Shown: one piece after another, positions 39,076 to 52,229 of the stretch | Numbering within the stretch: position 1 is the stretch's first letter | How the letters are laid out: each line of letters opens with the position of its first letter | NCBI GenBank assembly: GCA_027627225.1 | Contig: CM051029.1 | Coordinates: forward strand, 7,936,926-8,000,925 | Reading direction: 5' to 3' | From: Congeria kusceri | Taxonomy: Eukaryota > Mollusca > Bivalvia > Myida > Dreissenidae | Length of the DNA: 64,000 nucleotides | Position numbers and translations under genes: made by a program | Notes under the pieces: model-generated | What the model was told of the DNA's origin: nothing | Database searches by the model: none | The model's input: only the letters and a program-made list of their open reading frames with translations

Positions 39076-41658
39076 TATTTAACAGGACCGCAATAAAACC
39101 TAAGTTATGAATAAGTAAAATTAATTTCTATGATTGCGTGATGCAAGCAAGAAAATGCGACAAATGTAGATGTTCATTTGTCGTAGTATTTTATATCAAA
39201 TACTACTGTTTCAAGCCATTGTAGCTGCGGACATTAAAACATATTTAAACATTAGAAACATTGACACAATATTATAAATATATAAATATAATTAACGACT
39301 TATTTTTAACAAAACAGCCTGACCGTGCACGCGATGTTTTACGGAGTAATACAATTAGAAAATAACTCCATTTAATGATAAGAATAAAATTTATCTTAAG
39401 ATGCTTTGTGAATGCCACCCCAGCAGTCACCAACACTATTGTACCTAGACGTTGATAATCATGTCATTCAAAAGAAGCGTATCGTGTCAGTCTTTTTAAA
39501 GTATAGACATGTCATTGTATCGAGGTTAGACATTTCTTACAACTCAAACAATTTTATCCTTATCATTAAATAGAGATAAATGACATCAATATTAAAATGA
39601 TATTTGCTAAATATCAGTAACATACACATGCTTGCATTTAGTAATGGTTACAATATCCTTTGGATTCATCATCTTACAGTGGTCTGATTGGCTGAAATGC
39701 ATTATGTGACAGGCTTTTATTTTTCAAATAATGGTTGCCTCTACTAATATTAATGAGGGACTGCTTTTTATTGTTGTTAACATGCATTGGTGTCACACAC
39801 AAACAACACACACACAAAATAGAAATATAGTTTAACAGATTTATTCACATGTATACGTGGCATTGTAAAAAAAAAGAATTTATAATTAATTAATGAATTA
39901 GTTAAAAAGTTTAAACATGTAAAATGTATGTTGTTTGCTTCCTTCTGCCTATTTGATGAGCATTATGTATGAAAGAAAAGAAAGAATACTGGTGAAGTAC
40001 CTATATCCGGGCAGTACGTAAATCCGGACACCTCAGAAAAAAACGTGTTTGTACGAACAAGACCCATAATTATATGGTATCAATTGATGCACACACCTGT
40101 ATCATCAATGTATGTCAAGTTTCAACATAATTAATTGAGTAGTAATTTATTAACGTATTATTGTTGTTTTCTTCCTCTCAAGTAAAACATTTGCACGTGG
40201 AGGATTGATATCAAAACAGTATATCCGATAAATAAAGCTTTACAGAGAAAAATTTGAAAGTAAACACCAGAACAAGGCAAACAAATAAGAATAGCACGAT
40301 TACTGACCAAAAAGTTGTAGTCAAATGTTGATTTTTATTCTTTTTGTTTTTAATAAATCATTTGGTTTAAGTGTCTGGATTTTGGTACTCTCTAGCTGTA
40401 TTTCAAGATGTGTTACATACATTTTTCCCAACCTCAGTGACTTTTAGATAGCAGATTGCACTAAGATTATGGCAAAAGCTTAAGATTAAACCTAACTTAT
40501 TATGTTTAACTTTATATTTTCGCTTGGTACAATTATCGAGAGAAATTGTCCAAAAGCCAGCAAAAGTGTCAGGATTTAGGTACTTCACCTGTATAGAGAG
40601 AAAATAAAACACAAATATAAAAAATGCTTGTTGGATAAAACTATTTAACATTTATAATCAAATTTATATTTATCAATAGTGGAAAACATTTGAAACAAAC
40701 ATATAAAAATGCACAATTTAACATATTAGAACAAACAACAGTTTAGAAACAACATGTTTCAGCCAAATAACAGACATCCAGTTGAACACATGTCTCACAT
40801 TTTTAAACAAGGAAGCCACCGGAAAACCAAGCAAGCATGGTATGCAGTCATCCAGTGCAGCTAGCAAAAGAATACCACAAAAACACCTCGAGAAATGTGA
40901 GAGCTGCTTCAAATTGTCACCTCTGAGAGCTGAACATCCCATTTAACATTGTAAAAATCCCATTTTTAGTGCGCAAGTGACTCGCTAACTGCAAGCCTCA
41001 AAACACTCCTCGAAGTAGGCTCACATTGGCCAATTTAGCATAAGCCAGGGATGATTTGCACATATTTCACTGGTTCGGCGTCTAAAAAATGTATCCATTT
41101 ACATTGCGCCACAGGACGAATTATATCTTGTACATCGATCCAGTTTGTGGCGAATCGTTATAAAACCCTGTGGTAAATTGGTATCACCCTGTGTCGAATC
41201 GTTATTAAACCGTGGCGAATCGTTACGTGTCGAGTCGTATTGTGAAGAATCGTTACTATATTATGTCACTCATCAGTTGCTGAAGCAAACAAGTTTTAAA
41301 ACATGTCATCTACTAGAAGCTTTGAATAAAACAATTTAATCAGTAGTAAAATAATAAAAGTCGTTTACCTTTTTTTTCGTCTTGATTGTATATCCACTCT
41401 GCAAGTTAGATTTTGCCGAATTTCTTTCACAAAACGTTTCAACACAGAGTGCAAAAAATGTGTTGTTGAAATATTTGCTCAACTCACGGTTTTTTAAATG
41501 CATGCCATAATAAGTGTAAACATTGTCTTACATCGAGGGCCAAACGGGTCGTTTTAAGAAATAAATAGAACAAAAGTAACAAACATATGAAACATTGCGT
41601 TTTAAATATAAAAATAATTTTTTATTTAAATATAGTTTACGCCTAAATGAACAGTATA
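39076..41658. other. no gene seen
   Basis: AT-rich noncoding DNA. Around 41145-41245 the motif CGAATCGTTA recurs (about four imperfect copies, 20-50 bp apart), producing a repeat-like frame (ESLLNRGESLRVES). No exon-like segment. Confidence 0.4.
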
Positions 41659-41950
41659 CTGATTTTATTTCTCAGTCTGTATCACATTTTATACTGTGCC
41701 ACGTTTCTTCTATAACATGCACTTCAGCAAATTTAAAACATCGAGCACAAAGAACTTAGTGTAAACACACGTTAAATTCGAGTAATTGTTTAATGTCCTG
41801 GAGGCAACACTTCATTAAGCCGTAAAAAAGAACGCAAACGCATCACACACATAACAAATCCCCAGGGAATAATCGCTTTGTTTTTGTCATCCTACTAATC
41901 TCGCGAAAATTACTGATACATTAGAGTTGAAATGATGTGTGACGCTGACA
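41659..41950. repeat. local duplication, left copy
   Basis: It shares with 42358-42660 the ordered blocks CAGTCTGTATCACATTT, CTTCTATAACATGCACTTCA, GTCCTGGAG.CAACACTTCAT and CCGTAAAAAA..AACGC, in direct orientation about 700 bp apart and diverged by substitutions. Noncoding. Confidence 0.65.
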
Positions 41951-42123
41951 ATACTTCTTATAACGATTCTTTATTCAAGTTTATTTATAACATAAATTTC
42001 CATCTATTTAGTAAAATCGTTTAATAAAAGTAGTCTGCTAAAAGGAACATTGTGCTTTTCTCCTTTCTATGACATAGAAATTGACTCTAAACGTACACGA
42101 ATCCTTGATTGGAGTTTCGGACA

Positions 42124-42492
42124 TGTTTATCTCTGCTTTGGATTTTATATCCGAAGAAGAGTTGGACAACGAAATAATTAATGTCCATAAGTATTTGCCC
42201 TACATCCAAAATCAATCCAACAGTTGATCAACGTCTAGGTACAATAGTACTTGTTACTACTGGTGAATGTTATAAGGTCCCACGTGATTACATTATGCCA
42301 GTTTCTGATGACAATGACGTGTTTATACTAGAGTATTTTAGTAGAACATGCACGTACAGTATTATGCATGCGTATACTGATTATATGTCGCAGTCTGTAT
42401 CACATTTCATACTGATTTGTTTTTCTTCTATAACATGCACTTCAAATCATATAAAGCATCAAACACAGCCAACTTGGTTTAAACAAACATGA
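42124..42492 (+). pseudogene. possible frameshifted coding relic, unidentified
   Basis: A frame starting at 42124 reads as acidic, protein-like sequence (DFISEEELDNEIINVHKYLP) and stops after 34 codons at 42226. An overlapping frame from 42181 then stays open with protein-like content (LGTIVLVTTGECYKVPRD, VSDDNDVFILEYF). Two adjacent coding-like stretches in different frames suggest a decayed gene or transposon protein. No domain recognised, and the last third overlaps the duplicated block at 42358-42660. Chance is not excluded. Confidence 0.2.
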
Positions 42493-42660
42493 CATTTCGA
42501 GTCCTGGAGTCAACACTTCATTATGCCGTAAAAAACTAACGCCAATACATCACAAACATAGCAAACCCCCAAGGAATACTCGCTTTATTTTCTGTTATCC
42601 TCTTAATCTGGCGTTCGATCCTGATATGTTAGAGTTAGCTATTACACTCATTGTCACAGT
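42358..42660. repeat. local duplication, right copy
   Basis: Partner of 41659-41950, with the same landmarks in the same order (CAGTCTGTATCACATTTC, GTCCTGGAGTCAACACTTCA, CCGTAAAAAACTAACGCC). Confidence 0.65.
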
Positions 42661-43019
42661 CGACAATGTCCTTTATTATATAATGATTTTGATTCCGTTT
42701 TGGCGATACGTGAATACATCAGGTTTCTGTATGTTGTTTGGTTGTATGTGCATGTTACCGTTTATCGAGGGCTTGTCAATGGGTTTTATTTACTGACACA
42801 ATTCTGACCTCGCTATCCTGACTGATGTACTAGCGCTTTGCTGTTACGGTGATCTCAGGAATATATGTTATTGTCCTTAAGATATTATAGAGACGTCAGC
42901 TACAATTGTAGTACATCATTCTACTATAAGATCAACATATGTTAAGATGACGTTATTCGGATACCTTTAATGCGTTAATACGTATATTTGTTGCACATTT
43001 AATTTTTGCATTTACGACC

Positions 43020-43217
43020 GATTTTTCAAAATCGCCAAGAATCCGCGCGACTCTCGTTCCATACATGACGTATCGCGCACTTGCTCTTTAGTCACGTAGA
43101 ATATACATAATATTTCCGGGGCCCGCTAAAGTAGAAGTTCCGCGTTAAATTGCTAACAAACAAACTACAAACCAGTTCCGGAATTTAAAAAAAATAACCT
43201 TATTCAATGTGCTGGAG
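43020..43217 (+). promoter_or_regulatory. CpG-richer patch ending in a strong donor: possible promoter and noncoding first exon
   Basis: Unlike its surroundings the stretch has many CpGs (CCGCGCGACTC, TATCGCGCAC, GTTCCGCGTT) and ends in GTGCTGGAG|gtaagaaat at 43217, a near-consensus 5' splice site. There is no ATG-initiated frame of note. A first exon of a gene continuing to the right is possible, even the Cys-rich gene at 60.8 kb, but nothing links them. Confidence 0.2.
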
Positions 43218-43321
43218 GTAAGAAATCAGGCTACATTATGGTTACAATCAATTGAGATAAATAAAACAGTTAATCCAGCTGTGCGTTCATTATATTCACT
43301 ATAATGTTTATACATGTGCTA

Positions 43322-43648
43322 CCAGGGTCGTAACTAGGCATACTCCTATACGCCGTGCGTATAAATGGCAACGTTTACATGGAATTGGAAAGTTCTTCAA
43401 TCTTAAAAAAATACATTAATACCGGTCTATTAATATCTTTGTGTACGATATATGCACTGTCCGATGCGACTGCTAACCTTTGTGCACATTTTATCTGGAT
43501 ACACGTTGTGCTGCACATGATTGTTAAATAATTAATACATGTATCTTGTACATGCTTATGTCTATCAGAGTCAATGTTAATTTACCGTCTTCTGAATGTG
43601 CATTTTCAATTGTGCGTATATTCAATTTGGGCCTGGGTACGCCCCTGG
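43322..43648. mobile_element. 327-bp MITE with CTA target duplication
   Basis: Left end CCAGGGTCGTAACTAGGC and right end GCCTGGGTACGCCCCTGG form an imperfect ~18-bp inverted repeat, and CTA flanks both sides (43319-43321 and 43649-43651). No coding potential. The superfamily is uncertain; a 3-bp duplication fits PIF/Harbinger-like MITEs. Confidence 0.55.
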
Positions 43649-44485
43649 CTACTGACGCTATATAACATCAGTTGCTTAATTCGCATAAGTACGAAAGGCA
43701 TTTCAAATCCATCAGATAGTTTGAATTTGTTAAATGATAAAATTAAGCCTGTGGATATCTTTCAAACCAAACCATTGATGAATAGTGGTTGTGAGATCAC
43801 AGCAATAAACGCTGCATTATATTTGCGTCTGCATCTGCGCTTGAGTTCTGTAATAGTGTAGCCCATGTTTAAAAACTTGCAAACATATGGCAAAATTGAA
43901 ACATGTGATACTTAAATACAGCATTTAGCCATCAACCTTGCGTTCACTTATATCATTCCCTCGTTTATTTTTAATGTGGGTATTTGGCGAAATTCCTATC
44001 GCATTTTTATTCAATTTATCTCATTTCCATGGTCGATATTGTTATTCTGTGTTCATACATTTGACTGACAAAAACAAGCAATTGAATCTTACCACAGATA
44101 TCAATCAAAATTTTCAACAAGCTAAACGATTGTAGAGAAAATGATATGATCGAGCAACACATTTCTGGTCTTATATATATGTCAAACATTATTGCCATTT
44201 TCGAGACAGCATACTAACACATCTTAACTACTTCGCAGAGCATTTTACACAATTAGCTTTCGTGTGAAATGAACATATTAAGTATAAAACTAACACAGGA
44301 ACAACATGTTGGAACTACTCAGTGTCTTTCACACATCTATTGTATAACAGAAATACGACAATAGGAAGCCTCTAGAAGAGGAACTAAAAAGGATAAGAGT
44401 TGCTGTACAACAATATTTTATTTTAATAATACAAAGGAGTAAACAACCAAAACATGCATACGCTCAAAAATGCATACATACTCGC

Positions 44486-44494
44486 GCACACACG

Positions 44495-44563
<69 letters not shown>
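44486..44563. repeat. (CA)n microsatellite
   Basis: About 38 CA dinucleotides with three G substitutions. The minus-strand frame across it is a Val-Cys repeat, an artefact. Confidence 0.95.
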
Positions 44564-44565
<2 letters not shown>

Positions 44566-44879
44566 CATTTTGCAAATTAGTAGTATAAAAATAATTTACA
44601 CCAATATTTTTGTATTTTAACATAGCATAAGGTATGCGACCTAATTCAACAAAAACACTAACCGAAGAAGCATTTGTTTTAAGTTTTAGGATATTTACGC
44701 AACATTTAACACGTGTTCTCTATTTCTGTTGACTCTGAACACCACTGTTTATAAGAAGCATATCATAAACGTATTTATCTAATAAAATCACATGTTGTAA
44801 TGGCTGTCAAATCGATGATAATCAATGATAACAACCCGTTACCAATCTGTATCGAGGCACATACATTGTGGATTTATTA

Positions 44880-45830
44880 GCAGAATGGCGTTATAAATAT
44901 CGGTTAAATAACCACAAAATTTTCAATCAGACTGATTCCACCCTTAGACTGAGGGAAGCTGATATCTTCAGGCGTGCTGGATATTTGCATGCACGATGTA
45001 AGACAGGATATTGCTCTTAAAGAAAAGAGAATATATTGCTCGCTGATGAACACAAATTACTTTACATTGACATCTCCTGCGCATATTGTGTGTTCCCGAT
45101 ATTGTACTGACCAAGAACACGGCTCCTATTACAGAAAGACCGCCCAAAATAGATCGAAGCCTAAGGCATTCACCTTATTGTTTGCTAGTGTAGAACATAT
45201 GTTTATTGGCAAACCAGTGCTTCTTATTTATATTCTGTATTGGTATGTCATTCGAATCAACTGTCTCAAATACCGGATCGTCTATTTTTGTTATGTTTTA
45301 ACGTTTTCACTCGTCTTTATCTGTATTTAGTGGTAACTGAATCTGCAACAAAAACGATTATAATCGACACATTGCCCTTCAATATAGCATAATACATGAA
45401 AAACATCAAACTTCATATAGTGATATAGTTAAACAACAACATTAATTGTAAATTTCATGTAATTACACACACTTTACAAAGTCGACCATACCAGGTGTGT
45501 TTACATTGCGCGTACAATTATTACTGGCTGTTTTTTGTTCGATCTATATATATTTAAATAAATTTACATGTATGTAATATCTAGGCATGCTGAATTATAA
45601 TCTGGTTCGATACGTTCACTATTTATCAATCTTTTACTATTTTATGCCATTTTTTAGGAAATTCCAACTGTAAGACGTGTGTGTGTCCAATACCAAATCG
45701 AGTACACATAGGCACCACTTAAATGCCGTTAAACCACATGTTGCCCTATATTCCTAATGTGTGTCCAAGTACTCTTAACGCACATATCAATAAGTGGACA
45801 AAATCGATGCTACATGTATATTATAATCGT
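44880..45830 (+). repeat. dispersed duplicated segment, copy 1
   Basis: It shares ordered landmarks with 52230-52880: GATATTTGCATGCACGATGT versus GAGATTTGCATATATGAAGT, GAAAAGAGAATAT, TTTACATTGA.ATCTCCTGCGC versus TTTACATTGATATATCATTC, AAATGCCG.TTAACCAC and CCTATATTCC. At its 3' end (about 45770-45835) lies a stretch resembling one monomer of the satellite that follows the other copy. The 118-codon frame at 44974-45330 falls inside and is not supported as a gene. Confidence 0.55.
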
Positions 45831-46565
45831 TTCGCCAAATTGCCATGTGGGATCTAAAGTATTTGATTTCAGTTCAAGACATTGCGTAATTTTATCGCAA
45901 GTCTACCTAACCCATAATATGATGAATAAGAGATATAGATTTTCTAATCTATATCCACATTACGTGATACGAGTTTCAGTAATATATCAAAAAGCACATG
46001 CAGTTTTTTGGACATACATACGATGGACACGGAGTTTTGTTTTGGAAGACTATGCGTCTTGAAATAGGCACTGTCAGCCATGCATTGCATAGGTCATTGC
46101 TTTTTATCTTAGTTGATAACTGAACGGCTTACTTTAGTGATACACACGACGATCAAACGCAGGTCCAAGCCATAAACATACATTCCGCGAACTCCTAACG
46201 TCGAAGATTTGGATAGTTCCCAAATTTCCCAATTTCAAAGTGTTCAGAATAGTTCCATTTAATTGAATAATTCTGTTTGAGAAGATAAAGCCTGGAGCTT
46301 AAGCCAATTATGCTAAAATTAGCCTGAACCTGATACAAAGATACAAAGATAGTATAATTTGAAGTCTAATATAAGGGTAACAATATGCAATAGTTTTGCA
46401 TTTCATTTCCTGTCACATCGTCTGCTACGTGCTATAAGAGTACAATAATTTAAAACTAGTATACAGAATATCGAAATGTTTAATAATGAAATATATGGAT
46501 CAACTTAACTGATACAAACAAAATCAATCTGCTGTGACAGTTAAGTGATGGTACTAAGGATTCCA

Positions 46566-46718
46566 TTACATAACGGCAATAACTAGGCAGTTGATGTATT
46601 TTTCCTTCGCATTGCTTGATCTAGATCGCGAGAATGGTTCCACGTGCCATATCACGGCGCCGTCCTTATAGTCTGGGTCTATATAGCATCTAGCAAGGTT
46701 GTGGGGATTGGGAAACAT
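46566..46718 (-). CDS. small GC-rich ORF of 50 codons, unidentified
   Basis: On the minus strand a GC-richer patch holds a 50-codon frame that starts MFPNPHNLARCYIDPDYKDG and is charged and aromatic (VIWHVEPFSRSRS). The base composition clearly differs from its flanks. An alternative reading starts after an acceptor-like cttgctag inside it. No partner exon or domain was recognised. It could be an exon, a conserved repeat remnant (the GGCGCC centre is palindromic) or chance. Confidence 0.2.
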   Translation of the reverse strand: MFPNPHNLARCYIDPDYKDGAVIWHVEPFSRSRSSNAKEKYINCLVIAVM

Positions 46719-46719
46719 C

Positions 46720-49700
46720 GTTCACTTTGATCCGGTTCTATTTCACAAAGATGTACAACATTGATAAACACATTATCCATAGACTAAATGGATTGTAAGA
46801 ATGCATTGAATGTGATTGATGCGTCAACAACATGTTAACTCGTTGTGGGGGATTATAGACGCGGGTCATATTTAAATAACTGGCATAATTGTGCTTCCCA
46901 CCGTTGCTTGAATTATCCGCAATCTATTAAGGTTTTCAAAAATAATATTAACTCTGATTGCTATTGTAATTCATTATACAACTTTGTATCACTTTATACC
47001 GCTTTAATTTGCTTGTAAGGTACAACCTGCTTTAATAAGAATGTTTCACAGATATATACATGTGGTCCGAAATGACTTAAATCAATACGAATTACGATCA
47101 TTATTTAGATTTATCGTGTTGCATATTGAAATCGCCCGGAACACTGATGATGAAACATCGGAAATTAAGTAGATGTATTAAAGGTGTTCCATTGATATAT
47201 GTATGCGGTCACACCAGGCACACGCATTTGAATTTTCAACGTGTGACAAGTGACGAGGCCGAAGAGAAATAATTTCAATATTAATTTTAAGTCATATGCT
47301 GTTTTGTATGTTGAAATGCATATCAATTGAATGAGCTTGTGTTTCGTGCAAGTCGAACACTGTATCATATCACCAATGATTGGTAAGCACTGAACATGAG
47401 AGATATTCAAGTAAAATCACAAGTACTTACTTGCACTTGCTTGTTGTATTTAACCACGTCGTTTAAATCCCATTTACTATATATGTACTACGGAAAAAAC
47501 AGTTCAACATGTATTTGACATATGTTTAAACAGTTTTAATTGTTACAACAGAACTGAGAAATATACCATAAACATTGAGACAAAGTTTTGATAGATTAAG
47601 TGAATATTAGCTTACATAATATGTAGCAAATCATCATTTTAGAAAGTGTTATGCTTGTCTTCTATTACATGATTATACGTTTTACGGACTTTTGAAGGCA
47701 CTCATACATAAGATGTGCTTCCATAAAGATAGCTGATTAAGTGTTTTCTATTATGTTTTGATATACTGCGAACAACTAAATTATAGCCCTGATATATGTA
47801 AAGTTTGATATAATAATACGTCGGCGACATGTTGATCTATTCCATTTGACAAAATCGGACTTAGACAGCTTGATTATGTCCTGGCGTGCCGATGCTTTCA
47901 TGTTAAATTTGGCAATATAGGTGTATGTGTTGTCTTCTTTTACAAAAGTTTCTTATTATGTTGATGTGTTCTTACTGAACTTAATAATCTAAATGTGACA
48001 AGATAGTTATATAACATACACTTGTACGTTTGTATATTGATTAAACTATTGTGGGTTTAAACAAACGTGTAAGCATAAGCTGTGTGTTCACCCGGGACAT
48101 ATTCTGTTTTAGATATGGCGTATTCATGAAGCTATTGTTAGATTACCATAATAGTTATGAAATGTAAATGCCCTGGACAAAATAATTGTATAGTTCCAAT
48201 AAGCCCAGTGGACCAATAACTAATTTACAACATCATTTCTGATAAAATGCTACACCTTAGGCAATTTAATACGCATATAACCCTTCGCAAAATGTCCTTT
48301 TTATTGAAAGTAATACACATTGAATACCTGAGTGAGTCTGATAACAAGAGAGAGTTAAAGGTGCGTAATGACGATTAATACGGTATGATATTTATAAAAA
48401 AGAAGTATTCGTTAAATGATTACTTCACACATTGGTCTCGTTATTATCAACCAACAGTTAAAATATTTTTATATAACTATAAAACAGTTTTCACCATGAC
48501 ACTTTTCGCGAGCTCGGGAATATTAGTAGTAGTAGTAAAATCAATATGAATGAAATGTGCATGAAGTACCACTGCATGCGCACTATTGATTAATATAGTC
48601 TAGCTTTGGAAAGTTTCCATTGTAGTGCGCAATTTTTTTAGAGTTCCAGTAGACTGGAAATGTGTATCGAAAAAAATGTGGCGTTGTATATATATTTGTT
48701 TTTTCTTAACAATTGCATCAATACTGTTTTGCCGTTACAACAATATATTCGTAAAAAATGGGAATATGTGTTGTTCTAATACCTGTCTTTATTTATTTGA
48801 AACACCGTCGATATGCCCCTTTAATATAATTGCGAATTTTTGATATTGTATTCAATTTCTTATTGACATTACCACAAAATGTGTTAAATCTTTAGTTTTA
48901 TTTTAACAAATAGTTTCTATCTCGTATTACGGATTTATCTATCACGACAATGCGGGCGTTCTATCCAAATAATTAATAGCATTAAACTAAGGCAAGTGAG
49001 TATACATAAATAAATACACAAACGTAACAACATATTGGATAATATGTATTATGTTATTGTTTAAATGTTGTTTTGATATCAAGATAATAAAAAATATACG
49101 TGAACGCTATCTACGGAATAAATAATCAAAAACTTGTTCCAATTTTTTTGTATTTATATATTGGTGGTGTATATACTTGTGTATAACCCACTTGCTTCGC
49201 AGTATTCGACCGTACATATGATTTTTAAACTATAAAATTCGCCTTAGATGCGTTTTTCTACTATGGCTTTTCTTATTCTGGTTGCAGTTTTCATGTGATT
49301 TTTCTTTCATTATTCCATCAGTTATGTTACAGTGTTTATTTAATATATGTATGTATAGTCTATCAAATTGCAATATTTTATTTCGCTGAAATAGTTTTTA
49401 TTTCAATATGCAATGATTGCAAACCAAGGAAACTTGTGATTGGAGGTATCTATGTTTGAATATATCTTAAAGGGCAGTGAGTGCCATCAGTTGTTATATG
49501 TATATAGTGTAGAAATTGTCAGCAACCATCACAAATACTTGATTGGATTTTCGGACAATATTATGTCAGCTTGGGGCATGATTTCTAAAGAAATGATTGA
49601 CAATGTACTTTGTATTATTGTGTATGGAAAACTAAATTGATGCCATTTCGTTTACATCACTTATTGTTCGTCCTTTATCCAATACAAGAATAATGAAACC

Positions 49701-50729
49701 CTAGAGACATCACCAGGACAGAAACCCTATCATTTACATGAGACAAGTGACCTGTTGCCTATACAATACAAGACAAATAGCGCAACCCGACAATCCACAT
49801 AAACATCATTAAAACTGGGTTCACCGCCTTGGAACGGTCAATACAAAGCTCTGGGGATTGAAACCGGTTTAAAGTCACGCTGAACCTCGCATTTAAACCG
49901 GCATTAATAAAAATACACGCACTTGTAACTATTAAGGAACATCACAGCATTGCAATTTAAATTAAATAGTTATACAAGAGGCCATTAATCCAATTGAATT
50001 ACACTTTATTTACCCCATGGTTTAATGTTCATCATAGTAACTTTCTGATGCCCGATGAAATGAAGTAAATACAAGTTTCAGCTAAATCTTTTCGAACAGT
50101 TTCATTGAATATACGAGAATAACATACATGTGTCGTTGTTGGGAGTCTAGTACTTAGTTTATCTGGTGATTTTACGAGCTTTTCGGGCTAATGCAATTAC
50201 TAAGTTGTTTACACAATACAATCGTCAATTTAACTATATATTGAACGTTTACTCAGCCTGTTTAGATAACCTTTGACCGCACAACATGAATGATGTTTAC
50301 TGTTTCAACTCTTAAATTCACGCATTGATTAACGATATGTTGATTACATAATAGGAACACAATCTCATCTAATTGTATATATTGTATTACGTTCATGTCA
50401 ACAAAACAGCCCATATATAGCAATTGCAGCATACATGTATGACAATATAACAGAGTGTACCGTTATATTATTCCAATGGCATGACTCTAAAAACCCAAAG
50501 ACTTTTAAAATTGGGAATTTAATTACGTTTGGATTTCGGGTGTAGGGCGACTATTTACTTCACTGATATGATCGACGTATTATTTTTTTCCAAACACAGG
50601 TATACAAACGCTTTGTCAAACCTTTTTTGTAGACAATACTGCACAAAGCATAGCAATTATGTCCACAAATCCATTTAAGGAAGTTCGTGCCTGATTGCAG
50701 ACAGTATCTAGGCCGCGCACGAAATAACA
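46720..50729. other. no gene seen
   Basis: AT-rich noncoding DNA with a short (GTA)5-like run near 48526. Frames of 60-80 codons lack any supporting feature. Confidence 0.45.
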
Positions 50730-50837
50730 ATTCTCGTAGACCGTAGACGTATTCAGATTCTCGTAGACCGTAGACGTATTCAGATTCTCGTAGACCGTAG
50801 ACGTATTCAGATTCTCGTAGACCGTAGACGTATTCAG
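50730..50837. repeat. 27-bp minisatellite, four perfect copies
   Basis: The unit begins ATTCTCGTAGACCGTAGACG and ends TATTCAG, repeated four times without a mismatch. Because 27 is a multiple of three it stays open on the minus strand as a nine-residue repeat (ESEYVYGLR). Inside the unit GTAGAC occurs twice. The lack of divergence implies recent expansion. Confidence 0.9.
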
Positions 50838-51984
50838 ACATCAAATCTTGCTGGTATGCATTAATTTAGGTTTCCATCCTCAATTGTGAATAGTTGGGCT
50901 AAAATAAGTTATCATTTAATTAAATGAATTTAGTTTGGTCTCAGCTTGAAAAAAAACCCACAAAAAACAACAACACACATAATGTATTACAATACTAAAA
51001 TTGTTCATAATTCGAATGTGAAACCGCATGACTAAATCACTCTATTTTGCATTAAATACGGACATGTTGATAATTACAATCACCATGAAGTTTAACAGAA
51101 CAGTCGTAATGATTTACTGTGTGATCACAGTCATTCGTACAATTATGTTCAAAAACAAATGCATTTAACTTTGATGTTAAATTGCAGTTCACTAACTGAA
51201 AATCAGCAACGTATAATAATCAATTTATTTTAATAGTTAATAAAAGGAATTTCTTATACAACTTAAAAGAGCTGGATAATCACCAAAAACAATAAATAAA
51301 AAAGACGTGAATACTGAAGCTCTTTGGATGTTTACTTAAAGTTTGCCCCTGCAAACAAAATGTTGTTTTTGATTTTATTGAACGAATACGATAGCCACAT
51401 AAGTGCAAAACACAATAGATGTGTGATAGGAAAAAGAATGTACCAAATTGTAAAGTGTGTTCCAACACGGAGTTCATGCATAGAGCAGTAATATGTTACC
51501 TATTTTCCTTCATTCTATCATGAACAGAATCTCGACAACTACAAACCCATAGTAAAATAAACCCTTAACAAAATTGCTTTATTAGGAAATCATTCTGACG
51601 GGCATTGCCTTATCAAAGTTTAATTACAGACAATTGAGTCTGCATTGTCAAAACAATGTTTATACGAAATTGCTACTATTAATGTACAAAAACTGTTCCA
51701 GATAATAATATAATGCATGATTATCGGAAACACCATTATTGAATTAAATACAACAATTCTTAACACTCTGAAAAAGGAAATCCGAAAATCTTTTAAATTC
51801 GGAGCGCGTATAATGTATTTGCACCGTTTCAACATGCATTTGTTAAGACAGATCTACATTAGCAAAAAATAACAACAAAAAACACGACCAAAACATGGTA
51901 TTCTTCATACATACATACCTGCATACAATGTCTAGCATCATTACTTATATTACCAAAAGTCGTATTACGCAGTGCAGTTGTATA

Positions 51985-52107
51985 CGTAGTAGTAACAGTA
52001 GAAACAGTAGTAATTTAACAAGTAGTACCAGTAGCAGTAGCAGAAGCAGTAGCAGCAGAGTGGAAGTTGTCGTAGTATTAGTAGTTGTAGAAGTAGTAGT
52101 AGAAGCA
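51985..52107. repeat. imperfect (AGT)n / (AGC)n trinucleotide repeat
   Basis: Interrupted runs of AGT, AGC and GTA triplets. The frame 51895-52185 (Ser- and Val-rich) is a by-product. Confidence 0.85.
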
Positions 52108-52229
52108 AATGGTATTCACTTTAATATAATTTTCCATCAGTATTCTTTTAATACCAAATCAACTATTAACCGACTTTACACGTAATCACGTGACAGTAAA
52201 GCTTGAGAAATCAATCATTAGCAATCCTT

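Noticed and set aside
44423..44623. 66-codon minus-strand frame
   Set aside because: Val-Cys alternation comes from the CA microsatellite.
44974..45330. 118-codon + frame
   Set aside because: It lies in a dispersed duplicated segment whose other copy has no matching open frame.
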